Below are positions 1-5,694 of a stretch of DNA of 5,865 bases, in pieces. The notes under the pieces are model-generated. The model was not told the origin of the DNA. It made no database searches and saw only the letters and a list, made by a program, of their open reading frames with translations. The stretch is from an uncultured beta proteobacterium (GTDB taxonomy: Bacteria; Pseudomonadota; Gammaproteobacteria; Burkholderiales; Burkholderiaceae_B), in contig CAIYWO010000227.1 of the NCBI GenBank assembly GCA_903929925.1, forward strand, positions 1 through 5,865, written 5' to 3'. How positions within the stretch are numbered: the stretch's first letter is position 1; each line of letters opens with the position of its first letter. Made by a program: the position numbers and the translations under genes.

Positions 1-765
1 TACGGAGCCCATTGAGGCGACAGCCTCGACACATACAAATAAGGTACCGAGGGTATAGGTGCGATCAAACGCTACGTTGACTAGCTGACCCTGCACAAGA
101 ACCTGCTCGCCTCTCACGGAAAGAGCATCAAAACTCAAGCTTAAAGTGTGACGACCATCGATACGCATTTCACGCGTAACTCGCAACTGATCCGACCCCA
201 CAGGAAACAGGCATAGCAAAGTACTCGATACACCGCCCTTCTCTCCATCACACGCAAGTAGATAGTGTGTTGCATCGGGCACCTCTTCCACTCCGGATAC
301 CCGCCCAGTCACGCTCCATCCCGCAGCAGTCGCTTCCATACGCAAGTTGGTTTGCGTGTCCAGTTCTTTGCAATAACGATCTAGCGAACGCCAAACGGGT
401 TGAATCCGCACGACTCCGCTTGCAATATCAGCCAGCAGTACCTCTTTGTCTGCAAACTCTAACTCTGAGAGCAGCGCAGTGGGCAAGCCCATCCCCGAGC
501 ATATCGGCAAGGGCAAAGCATAATGTGATACCCCCTCTAACAAAGCGCAAAAATCAAGCGCAGTGCCACCCAATCCACCCAAGCTTTCGGGGACCAGGCA
601 TGCGGCCCAGCCCAACTGGAGCGCTTCGCTCCACTTCTTTCGGCGCTGATCAACACACTGTGCAATAGCGGTTATACCAACGCTATCTGCGTCTGCGTCC
701 TTAGCAAACCGCAAAGCAGCATCACGAAATTCAGAATCAAAAATAGGCTTAACAATAAAAGTCAT
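1..765 (-). CDS. acyl-CoA dehydrogenase-like protein, divergent second subunit (3' end cut by window edge)
   Basis: The frame is open for 255 codons from an ATG at 765 to the left edge, so the C-terminus is missing. The start (MTFIVKPIFD) lies 5 bases after the stop of the upstream dehydrogenase. No clear Shine-Dalgarno is visible, so translation is probably coupled. The N-terminal part has the acyl-CoA dehydrogenase helical-domain signature: LGWAACLVPESLGGLGG at about residues 51-67, then a helix with ALLEG near 74-78. A beta-domain-like segment follows (MRIDGRHTLSLSFDALSV, about 200-217). The family is usually about 370-400 residues, so roughly a third is absent. The long-subunit motif seen in the neighbour (GYSEPNAGSDL) has no equivalent here. 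Divergent partners of this kind are known in heteromeric acyl-CoA dehydrogenases such as FadE26-FadE27 and FadE28-FadE29 of mycobacteria. I infer that it partners the gene at 771-1949 and does not act alone. The fold is fairly sure; substrate and FAD binding are unknown. Confidence 0.8.
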   Translation of the reverse strand, partial: MTFIVKPIFDSEFRDAALRFAKDADADSVGITAIAQCVDQRRKKWSEALQLGWAACLVPESLGGLGGTALDFCALLEGVSHYALPLPICSGMGLPTALLSELEFADKEVLLADIASGVVRIQPVWRSLDRYCKELDTQTNLRMEATAAGWSVTGRVSGVEEVPDATHYLLACDGEKGGVSSTLLCLFPVGSDQLRVTREMRIDGRHTLSLSFDALSVRGEQVLVQGQLVNVAFDRTYTLGTLFVCVEAVASMGSV

Positions 766-770
766 GATGC

Positions 771-1949
771 TTAATGTCCAAATAGTTCGCGAGCAACCAT
801 ATTCTTCTGTACCTCGTCACTCCCGCCATAGATAGTGCGAACACGGGAGTAGAAATAATTTTGAATCCATAAGGTCGCTTGCTCGTTCTCGTCAAAAGCG
901 TGATCCTCTTGAAGCGGCATTCGCGAGGCAAACTCTGGGCCAACAACCTCTACCGCGATTTCGGTGATGGTCTGATACAGGCGCGAACTCGTAATCTTTA
1001 ATACAGAAGGCTGCGTCGTAATCGGCGTCTTATTCATCACGGCCTCAATCGCCTCAAGGCCCAACTCTCTGATCCCACGCAGCTCTGCCTCAACGTCCAG
1101 AAGGCGAGACTCGAAGGATGCACGTCGCGCTTGATGTGCAGGCTGCACAAACTTCTCTGCAATCAGACTGCGCGTGCGCGTCAAATATTGAAACAGCGGC
1201 GCAGTGTTGGCCGAGTTCAAACGTTCACGTGCGAGCAAAAACTTCCCATACTTCCAACCACTACCTATCTCCCCAATGCAGTCGGAGATAGGAACCTCTA
1301 CATTATCTAAAAACACTTCGTTGACATGAAGCCAGCCGTCAATCGTGCGAATCGGACGGACTGTAATGCCTTTTGATTTGACTGGAATAATTAACAGGCT
1401 GATACCGTCTTGCTTGCGCGCCTCTTCTGACGTGCGAACCAACGTGTACATCAAGTCCGATTCTTGTGCGTGCGATGTCCAGGTCTTTTGTCCGCTCACG
1501 ATGATCTTGTCGCCCCGGATCTCTCCACGGGTTTTAAGCGATGCAAGATCGGACCCAGCGTTGGGCTCGGAATACCCCTGACACCACCACTCTGTTCCAT
1601 CCAAGATGCCGGGCAAATAGCGACTCTTTTGTTCCGGACTCCCAAACTCAATCAGCACTGGGCCGATGTGCCGCAGACCGTGATGATATTGAGCAGGGCA
1701 GTTGTTCTCCGCGAGTACCTCACCATAAATAGCTTGCTGCTTGGGGTTCCAACCGGTACCTCCTAACTCCTTGGGCCAATTCGGTGCACCCCAGCCATGC
1801 GCATGCAAGATTTTTTGCCAACGACTCCAGGGCTCTCTTGATAACTTGCGATTTTCAGCAACAAGTTTCTGAATGTCTGATGGACAATTTTTGCGGACAA
1901 ACGTTTCGACTTCCTGACGAAAGGCTTGGTAATCAATCTGCTCACTCAT
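771..1949 (-). CDS. acyl-CoA dehydrogenase, large/catalytic-type subunit
   Basis: This 392-residue flavoenzyme of full family length should catalyse FAD-dependent alpha,beta-dehydrogenation of an acyl-CoA in the cytoplasm, passing electrons to an electron-transfer flavoprotein. Visible landmarks are GWGAPNWPKELGGTGW (52-67) in the N-terminal helical domain, the FAD/substrate signature QGYSEPNAGSDLASLKTRG (124-142), SGQKTWTSHA (152-161), and the C-terminal YGGSDEVQKNMVARELFG (374-391). Gly375 occupies the position where medium-chain enzymes carry their catalytic Glu (YEGT). Glu242, in LARERL (239-244), aligns with the helix-G Glu used by isovaleryl-CoA dehydrogenase and is the probable base; this alignment is by eye. 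The start MSEQIDYQAF is preceded by AAAGG about 9 bases upstream. The gene lies 31 bases after the crotonase-fold gene and 5 bases before the second dehydrogenase-like gene. It resembles the large subunits of heteromeric enzymes acting on bulky or branched acyl-CoAs; the substrate here is unknown. Confidence 0.93.
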   Translation of the reverse strand: MSEQIDYQAFRQEVETFVRKNCPSDIQKLVAENRKLSREPWSRWQKILHAHGWGAPNWPKELGGTGWNPKQQAIYGEVLAENNCPAQYHHGLRHIGPVLIEFGSPEQKSRYLPGILDGTEWWCQGYSEPNAGSDLASLKTRGEIRGDKIIVSGQKTWTSHAQESDLMYTLVRTSEEARKQDGISLLIIPVKSKGITVRPIRTIDGWLHVNEVFLDNVEVPISDCIGEIGSGWKYGKFLLARERLNSANTAPLFQYLTRTRSLIAEKFVQPAHQARRASFESRLLDVEAELRGIRELGLEAIEAVMNKTPITTQPSVLKITSSRLYQTITEIAVEVVGPEFASRMPLQEDHAFDENEQATLWIQNYFYSRVRTIYGGSDEVQKNMVARELFGH

Positions 1950-1980
1950 TTCAAAACCTTTGGCTGAACTACCGTTTGAA

Positions 1981-2754
1981 TCAACGACCTTTATAGACGG
2001 GCTTACGCTTTTCTTTGAAAGCCTTAAGCGCTTCAGCCGTATCTTCAGTTTTACCGAGCGCTACAGTCATGTTCTGTTCAAAGCGATAGCCCTCACGACG
2101 CGGCATCACTGCAGTCACTTGTGCTGCTTGCTTTGCATAGCTCAGGGCGATCGGTGCCTTGCCTGCAATATCGTTCGCAATTTCCATCACATAAGGCATC
2201 AACTCGTCGGGCGGCAAACTCGCTTCGATCAAGCCAAGGCGATACATCTCATCGGCCGTCACCTTCATGCCTGTAAAGAACATTCTGCGCGCACGAGACT
2301 TTCCAAATACACTTTGCAACATCGCAGTACCGCCTGCGAGGCCGACATTAATCTCTGGCATAGAGAAGAAGGCAGTGTTGGAGGCAACCCAAATATCGCA
2401 ACTATTCATCAAGCCAAAGCCAGCACCCATCGCAGGGCCATTGACTGCAGCGATGACCGGCTTACTACATTCAATGATGGAGTTGCTTGTTTCCCGCACC
2501 AAGCGATTGTGCTTCCAATAGGCTCCGGGCGTTGCACCTAGGTTTGGACGCTCGTTTAGATCGGCACCTGCACAAAATATCTTGCCTTTACCTGTCACGA
2601 CTGCGCATTTCACGTCGTCATTGTCGTTAAAGCTGTCAAATACTTGGATAAGTTCACTGCGCATCTGGGCATTCTGCGCGTTATGCGGAGGACGGTTGAG
2701 CGTCACGGTAGCAACACCGTCGGCGATCACAAGTTCAAGCGTTTCTAATTCCAT
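1981..2754 (-). CDS. enoyl-CoA hydratase/isomerase family (crotonase-fold) protein
   Basis: This 257-residue crotonase-fold protein probably acts on the enoyl-CoA product of the neighbouring dehydrogenases. An ATG at 2790 would add 12 residues, but I choose 2754 because GAGAGG sits 5 bases upstream of it and the domain begins at once (MELETLELVIADGVATVTLN). Motifs in order are LNRPPHNAQNAQM (19-31), CAGADL (61-66) of the oxyanion-hole region, KPVIAAVNGPAMGAGFGL (98-115), PEINVGLAGGTAM (133-145), and FFTGMKVTADEMYRLGLIE (159-177). Glu134 matches the first catalytic Glu of rat mitochondrial enoyl-CoA hydratase (Glu144). The position of the second (Glu164) appears to be Arg157 in the stretch KSRARRMFFTG. 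Hydration of a plain enoyl-CoA is therefore uncertain; isomerase, lyase or specialised hydratase chemistry is possible. The gene sits 36 bases downstream of Bug protein B and 31 bases upstream of the dehydrogenase. The fold is certain; the reaction is not. Confidence 0.92.
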   Translation of the reverse strand: MELETLELVIADGVATVTLNRPPHNAQNAQMRSELIQVFDSFNDNDDVKCAVVTGKGKIFCAGADLNERPNLGATPGAYWKHNRLVRETSNSIIECSKPVIAAVNGPAMGAGFGLMNSCDIWVASNTAFFSMPEINVGLAGGTAMLQSVFGKSRARRMFFTGMKVTADEMYRLGLIEASLPPDELMPYVMEIANDIAGKAPIALSYAKQAAQVTAVMPRREGYRFEQNMTVALGKTEDTAEALKAFKEKRKPVYKGR

Positions 2755-2790
2755 TATTGCCTCTCGATAAAGTGTATTGTTTTTAGTCAA

Positions 2791-3765
2791 CTATTCAAGT
2801 TGAATGCCAGCGCCTTCCGTTTTAATTAAGCGTCGCAGGCGAGCCTCTTCCCCATCCAAAAATTTCTGATAATCACGTTGCTTCAAGCGGGCATAGGTCA
2901 ACCCGGTTTTTTCAATCGCAGCAATAACAATTGGATCTTGCAAGGCAAGCTCGATACCTGCAATGATCGTACTCTGTACATCTCCGAATGTTCCTGTCGG
3001 CACAAAAAATCCAAACCAACTACCAAACACAAGGTCAATTCCAAGTTCTCTGAACGTCGGAACTTCCATCGCTGCGGGATGACGCTGTGCAGAGGCGATC
3101 GCGATTGCATTGAGTTGGCCAGCACGCACGCGCGGCATGGCAGAAGGCCCATCAAAAATGCCCATAATCTGGCCGCCTAACAAATCGTTCATGGCGGGGC
3201 CGGTCCCTTTATAGGGAATATGTGTCATCTTGACGCCAGCCTCCATCGCAAACAGCTCTGCCGCAATATGAGGGCTCGAGGCGTTACCTGAGGACCCGAA
3301 CGTTAAGGCACCTGGGTTACTTTTCCCGAGTGCCACGATATCGCTTAGCGTCTTAACGGATAAATTCGGATTAATGACCAGCATATTTGCCGATGTACCA
3401 AGCAAGTACAGAGGGCTTAAAGCTTTCGGATCGTACGGCAATGACTTCTTAAGCACTGGGTTGGATGTGTATCCATAACTCGTCAGCAGAATCGTGTAGC
3501 CATCGGCCGATGCGCGACTCACGAGCTGAGTCCCAATCACAGTCCCTCCTCCCGGCTTATTGTCTACAACCACGGGTTGCCCCCAGATTTGCGACAAGCG
3601 CTGCGCTAACGCTCGTCCATATACGTCAGTCACGCCGCCTGGAGGATAGGGCACAACTATTGTGACTTGCTTTTCAGGATATTTTGCAAGTGTTGGTGCG
3701 ATTAAAAAAAACGGTACCGACAGACAGATAGTCAGTACAAACTTGAAAGCGCTACTCTTCTTCAT
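2791..3765 (-). CDS. Bug-family (TctC-like) periplasmic solute-binding protein B
   Basis: This 324-residue Bug/TctC protein is an exported binding protein that usually captures carboxylates, or sometimes amides or aromatics, in the periplasm. A Sec signal peptide is clear: MKKSSAFKF, a hydrophobic core to about residue 24, and likely cleavage after TLA at 27. The mature part starts KYPEKQVTIVVPYPPGG, with the Bug ligand-loop motif PYPPGGVTD at 39-47. Other family landmarks are GQPVVVDNKPGGG (62-74), ADGYTILL (87-94), GSSGNASSPHIAAELF (157-172) and the hallmark HIPYKGTGPA (182-191). The start at 3765 is supported by a GGGGAG stretch 8 bases upstream. It follows Bug protein A by 22 bases. No TctA/TctB-type membrane component is in the window, which is common for Bug genes. 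Identity to protein A looks low by eye, about a third, so the two probably bind different ligands or are an old duplication. Confidence 0.95.
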   Translation of the reverse strand: MKKSSAFKFVLTICLSVPFFLIAPTLAKYPEKQVTIVVPYPPGGVTDVYGRALAQRLSQIWGQPVVVDNKPGGGTVIGTQLVSRASADGYTILLTSYGYTSNPVLKKSLPYDPKALSPLYLLGTSANMLVINPNLSVKTLSDIVALGKSNPGALTFGSSGNASSPHIAAELFAMEAGVKMTHIPYKGTGPAMNDLLGGQIMGIFDGPSAMPRVRAGQLNAIAIASAQRHPAAMEVPTFRELGIDLVFGSWFGFFVPTGTFGDVQSTIIAGIELALQDPIVIAAIEKTGLTYARLKQRDYQKFLDGEEARLRRLIKTEGAGIQLE

Positions 3766-3787
3766 CGGTGCTTCTCCCCCCTAGGCT

Positions 3788-4756
3788 TCACTGTTTACCA
3801 ATATTGGCTTGTTCAATGACTCGTTTCCATTTCGCAGACTCGGACTTAATCACAGCATCCATTTGCTCTGGTGTTCCGCCCTTTACAGTCAATCCATTCG
3901 CCATCAGCCGCTCGCGCACGACTGGATCCTGTAGCACCGCATTAATTTCTTTGTTTAGCTTATCGATAATTGCGCGCGGTGTACCAGCCGGCGCCGTGAT
4001 GTAGTTCACAGGGAAGGCTTGATAGCCTTTCAGCGTATCGCCAATCGTTGGCAAGTCTGGCGCAGCCTCCGTTCTTTCTTGTGTCGATACTGCTAGGGCC
4101 TTAATTCGCCCAGCCTTGATGTGGGATTGGTAGACCGATAAAGAGTCAATACTCATTTGAACTCCCCCGCCGAGTACCTCTGAGATCGCAGCGCCAGACC
4201 CTTTGTAAGGAATGTGCACCATGTCTAAGTTAGCCATGCTTTTGAATAGCTCGCCGGCAAGATGGCTTGAAGAACCAATTCCCGAGCTGGCAAAATTTAT
4301 TTTCCCAGGATTTGCTTTGATATATGCAATCAGTTCAGCCACGTTGTTGGCGGGCAGCTTGTTATTGACGACCAACACGTTCGCCCCAGAGATCAACTCC
4401 ACTACAGGCGAAAATGCATTGAACGCGTCATACGGCAACTTCTCCATCAAATACGGATTAGTCATTTGTTGCCCAGGCGTTGCAAACAGCAAGGTATATC
4501 CATCTTTTGGCGCAGCAGCAACATAAGCTGCTGCGATGGTGCCACCCGCCCCAGGCCGGTAGTCGATGACAACGGGCTGTCCTAAGCGCTTGGCTAAGGG
4601 CTCGCTGATAATGCGTGCGGTGTTATCAGCCCCGCCACCGGGTGCGAAGGGCAAAACGATCTTAACGACGGTATTGGGATAGTCCTGAGCGTAGGTACTT
4701 GAGCAACAGCTTAGGGCAACCGCCAGTGTGGCGAGTAAAGTTTTAAAGTGCGACAT
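3788..4756 (-). CDS. Bug-family (TctC-like) periplasmic solute-binding protein A, first gene of the operon
   Basis: This 322-residue Bug/TctC-type binding protein is predicted to act in the periplasm. The signal peptide comprises MSHFKTLLATLAVALSCCSS with probable cleavage after TYA (23). The cysteines at 17-18 do not make a good lipobox, so signal peptidase I is more likely. Family motifs are LPFAPGGGAD (35-44), GQPVVIDYRPGAGG (59-72), KDGYTLLFATPG (84-95), FASSGIGSSSHLAGELF (155-171), HIPYKGSGAA (181-190), and a C-terminal lobe with LQDPVVRERL (275-284). AGGAGA with 7 bases between GGAG and the ATG at 4756 fixes the start. It is the promoter-proximal gene of a five-gene minus-strand run leading into beta-oxidation enzymes. 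That order suggests it delivers, or senses, the carboxylate the operon degrades. The ligand cannot be predicted. The leader just upstream carries an inverted repeat ending 16 bases from the start codon. Confidence 0.95.
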   Translation of the reverse strand: MSHFKTLLATLAVALSCCSSTYAQDYPNTVVKIVLPFAPGGGADNTARIISEPLAKRLGQPVVIDYRPGAGGTIAAAYVAAAPKDGYTLLFATPGQQMTNPYLMEKLPYDAFNAFSPVVELISGANVLVVNNKLPANNVAELIAYIKANPGKINFASSGIGSSSHLAGELFKSMANLDMVHIPYKGSGAAISEVLGGGVQMSIDSLSVYQSHIKAGRIKALAVSTQERTEAAPDLPTIGDTLKGYQAFPVNYITAPAGTPRAIIDKLNKEINAVLQDPVVRERLMANGLTVKGGTPEQMDAVIKSESAKWKRVIEQANIGKQ

Positions 4757-4771
4757 GCGTTGTCTCCTGCA

Positions 4772-4817
4772 GTAGGTTGCTTATGCATTTTTATGAGATA
4801 CATCATAAGCAATCTAC
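4772..4817. repeat. imperfect inverted repeat in the operon leader (operator or 5'-UTR hairpin)
   Basis: The arms are 4772-4785 (GTAGGTTGCTTATG) and 4804-4817 (CATAAGCAATCTAC), complementary over 14 positions with one G/T mismatch, and the spacer is 18 bases. A second dyad is nested inside: TTATGA at 4791-4796 and TCATAA at 4803-4808, separated by 6 bases. The structure ends only a few bases upstream of the Shine-Dalgarno of Bug protein A. It could be a dimeric repressor site over a promoter. If transcription starts further upstream, it could instead be an RNA hairpin next to the ribosome binding site. The symmetry is directly visible; the function is inferred. Confidence 0.55.
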
Positions 4818-4828
4818 AGAGAAGACAA
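4802..4828 (-). promoter_or_regulatory. candidate promoter 1 for the Bug/beta-oxidation operon
   Basis: On the minus strand, TATGAT (4807-4802) resembles a -10 box with five of six matches. TTGTCT (4828-4823) resembles a -35 box with four of six, but the spacing is only 15 bases. A start near 4795 would lie in the middle of the nested TTATGA/TCATAA dyad, a typical repressor position. The call is weak because of the spacing, and candidate 2 upstream is an alternative. Confidence 0.3.
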
Positions 4829-4837
4829 CAAAGAAAT

Positions 4838-4858
4838 TCAAGATGTGGACAATCTTGA
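4838..4858. repeat. 21-bp dyad TCAAGAT-N7-ATCTTGA, candidate operator
   Basis: Perfect 7-base arms at 4838-4844 and 4852-4858 flank a 7-base spacer. The spacing and size fit a site for a dimeric helix-turn-helix regulator. It lies between the acetyltransferase gene and the Bug operon, overlapping the predicted start of promoter candidate 2 and upstream of candidate 1. No regulator gene is present in the window to pair it with. Confidence 0.4.
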
Positions 4859-4886
4859 TTAAAACGACACGACTATTGCAGTGCAA
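4858..4886 (-). promoter_or_regulatory. candidate promoter 2 for the Bug/beta-oxidation operon
   Basis: On the minus strand, TTTAAT (4863-4858) is a five-of-six match to the -10 consensus. It lies 17 bases after TTGCAC (4886-4881), a three-of-six match to the -35 box. The -35 lies inside a short palindrome, TTGCA-G-TGCAA (4876-4886). A start near 4851 would place the 21-bp dyad at 4838-4858 over the start site and the 4772-4817 hairpin in the 5' UTR. Confidence 0.3.
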
Positions 4887-4916
4887 CATCGTTGATCCAC
4901 GGTGGTGGGCTCGCAC

Positions 4917-5426
4917 CTAGCTCGGGGTGAGGTCCCCCAACTTCAACTGCAAATACGCGAGATCCAGCCACCTACCGAACTTCGTACCAACCTCTGGCAT
5001 CAAACCTGTTTGCACAAACCCAAGTTTTAAGTGCAGTGCAATCGACTCCTTGTTACCCGCTTCAATTGCCGCAACCATTATGTGCTTGTTTAAGGAGCGA
5101 GCGCGCTCAATCAATGCAGCCATCAACAAGCGTCCCACTCCTGCTCCACGTCGATCATGCCGAACATAGACAGAGTGTTCTACCGTGTAGCGGTAGCCGT
5201 CAAAGGCCCGCCAATCACCAAAGCTCGCATACCCAAGCACGGCATCTGAGTCGTCAACAGCGACGAGAACCGGATAACCCCTGCCCTGACGCTCTAGCAG
5301 CCACGCCTGGCGATTCGCTTGGTCTACAAGCGTTTCATTCCAGATCGCAGTGGTGTGCTCAACCGCATCGTTATAAATAAGCATGATGGCTTGCGCATCA
5401 CCGATGGTTGCATCACGAATATGCAT
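4917..5426 (-). CDS. GNAT N-acetyltransferase, phosphinothricin / methionine sulfoximine acetyltransferase type
   Basis: This 169-residue cytoplasmic acetyltransferase should move an acetyl group from acetyl-CoA to an amine. It fits the Pat/Bar/MnaT (YncA) group of GNAT enzymes, whose known substrates are phosphinothricin, methionine sulfoximine or methionine sulfone. Typical pieces are MHIRDATIGDAQAI at the N-terminus, IYNDAVEHTTAIWNE (17-31), GYASFGDWRAFDGYRYTVEHSVYV (65-88, quoted discontinuously as GYASFGDW and TVEHSVYV), the acetyl-CoA loop RRGAGVGR (92-99), NKESIALHLKLGF (125-137) and GRWLDLAYLQ (151-160). Length is normal for the family. The start at 5426 has a G-rich stretch (GGGGG) about 5 bases upstream, a weak Shine-Dalgarno. 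It is transcribed toward the Bug operon but separated from it by 160 bases, and has no visible functional tie to either neighbour. The family is sure; the actual substrate is not. Confidence 0.93.
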   Translation of the reverse strand: MHIRDATIGDAQAIMLIYNDAVEHTTAIWNETLVDQANRQAWLLERQGRGYPVLVAVDDSDAVLGYASFGDWRAFDGYRYTVEHSVYVRHDRRGAGVGRLLMAALIERARSLNKHIMVAAIEAGNKESIALHLKLGFVQTGLMPEVGTKFGRWLDLAYLQLKLGDLTPS

Positions 5427-5483
5427 ACTGCCCCCGCATTGGATTGCTTGAAACGAGCTTGGCTATAGAGCCTTCTAGTGATC

Positions 5484-5513
5484 GATATAGTAAACCCAGC
5501 GGACACCGCTCAA
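5484..5513 (-). promoter_or_regulatory. candidate promoter of the acetyltransferase gene
   Basis: On the minus strand, TTGAGC (5513-5508) and TATATC (5489-5484) each match the sigma-70 consensus at four of six positions, with an 18-base spacer. This gives a 5' UTR of roughly 50 bases before the ATG at 5426. A small perfect hairpin, AGCGG-ACA-CCGCT (5498-5510), lies between and over the boxes. The call is tentative. Confidence 0.28.
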
Positions 5514-5550
5514 CTCCGTCTGATCCGGTGAGTCAAAATGCGTGCCAGCT

Positions 5551-5580
5551 TTTTCACGACGATGTGAAATAACGTAGAAT
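5551..5580 (+). promoter_or_regulatory. candidate promoter of the glycine riboswitch transcript
   Basis: TTTTCA (5551-5556, four of six to the -35 consensus) and TAGAAT (5575-5580, five of six to the -10 consensus) are separated by 18 bases. Transcription would start near 5587, about 10 bases before the first strand of riboswitch helix P1 at 5596. That placement supports the call more than the box scores do. Confidence 0.5.
5552..5569. repeat. dyad TTTCAC-N6-GTGAAA over the -35 region of the riboswitch promoter
   Basis: Perfect 6-base arms at 5552-5557 and 5564-5569 flank a 6-base spacer. The dyad overlaps the -35 box and spacer of the promoter candidate, so a bound regulator could add transcriptional control to the riboswitch. 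It may also be chance, since 6-base arms are short. Confidence 0.3.
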
Positions 5581-5595
5581 CCTATCTGTCTCGTT

Positions 5596-5685
5596 AGTAG
5601 CGGGAGAGCACACAGGCCGCATAGGTACTGTTGTCGCCGAAGGAGCAACCGCCCCGGAAACTCTCAGGCATCAGGAACCGCTACT
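5596..5685 (+). promoter_or_regulatory. glycine riboswitch, aptamer 1 (gcvT-type motif)
   Basis: This is the first of two tandem glycine-binding aptamers. P1 is AGTAGCGG (5596-5603) paired with CCGCTACT (5678-5685), 8 base pairs without mismatch. Inside it are GAGAG (5604-5608) paired with CTCTC (5661-5665), a small ACAG/CTGT helix (5612-5615 with 5628-5631), and the conserved core GCCGAAGGAGCA (5636-5647). A very short P3 (CCG-CCC-CGG, 5649-5657) and the conserved GGAAACTCTCAGGCA (5656-5670) complete it. These conserved blocks are diagnostic of the glycine riboswitch class, which switches on glycine cleavage or glycine export/uptake genes when glycine is abundant. It reads on the plus strand toward the start codon at 5856. 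Confidence 0.95.
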
Positions 5686-5694
5686 TCTTTGACA

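Noticed and set aside
267..668. A 133-codon plus-strand open frame
   Set aside because: It lies antisense within the dehydrogenase-like gene, whose translation shows the family fold. The plus-strand product has no recognisable motif and no convincing ribosome binding site.
1960..2541. A 193-codon plus-strand open frame
   Set aside because: It is opposite the crotonase-fold gene, which carries clear motifs. The plus-strand translation is rich in His, Cys and Arg and looks like a shadow frame.
2755..2790. N-terminal extension of the crotonase-fold gene to an ATG at 2790
   Set aside because: The extra 12 residues (MTKNNTLYREAI) do not belong to the fold, and a strong GAGAGG lies exactly ahead of the internal ATG at 2754.
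4212..4526. A 104-codon plus-strand frame with hydrophobic stretches
   Set aside because: It is antisense to the well-supported Bug protein A. The hydrophobicity comes from reading the complementary strand, and nothing else supports it.
4701..4710. Cysteines in the Bug A signal peptide as a lipoprotein site
   Set aside because: The residues before the cysteines (ALSCC) do not match a good lipobox, and a normal signal peptidase I site (TYA) follows.
4887..4916. Terminator after the acetyltransferase gene
   Set aside because: Only a weak CCAC/GTGG repeat is seen and no T-run follows on the minus strand, so termination there cannot be supported.
5461..5472. GGCT-ATAG-AGCC mini-hairpin upstream of the acetyltransferase
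   Set aside because: Four-base arms are expected by chance, and no functional context was found.
5538..5567. Nine-codon plus-strand mini-frame (MRASFFTTM)
   Set aside because: It lies over the predicted promoter and upstream of the expected transcription start, with no clear ribosome binding site.
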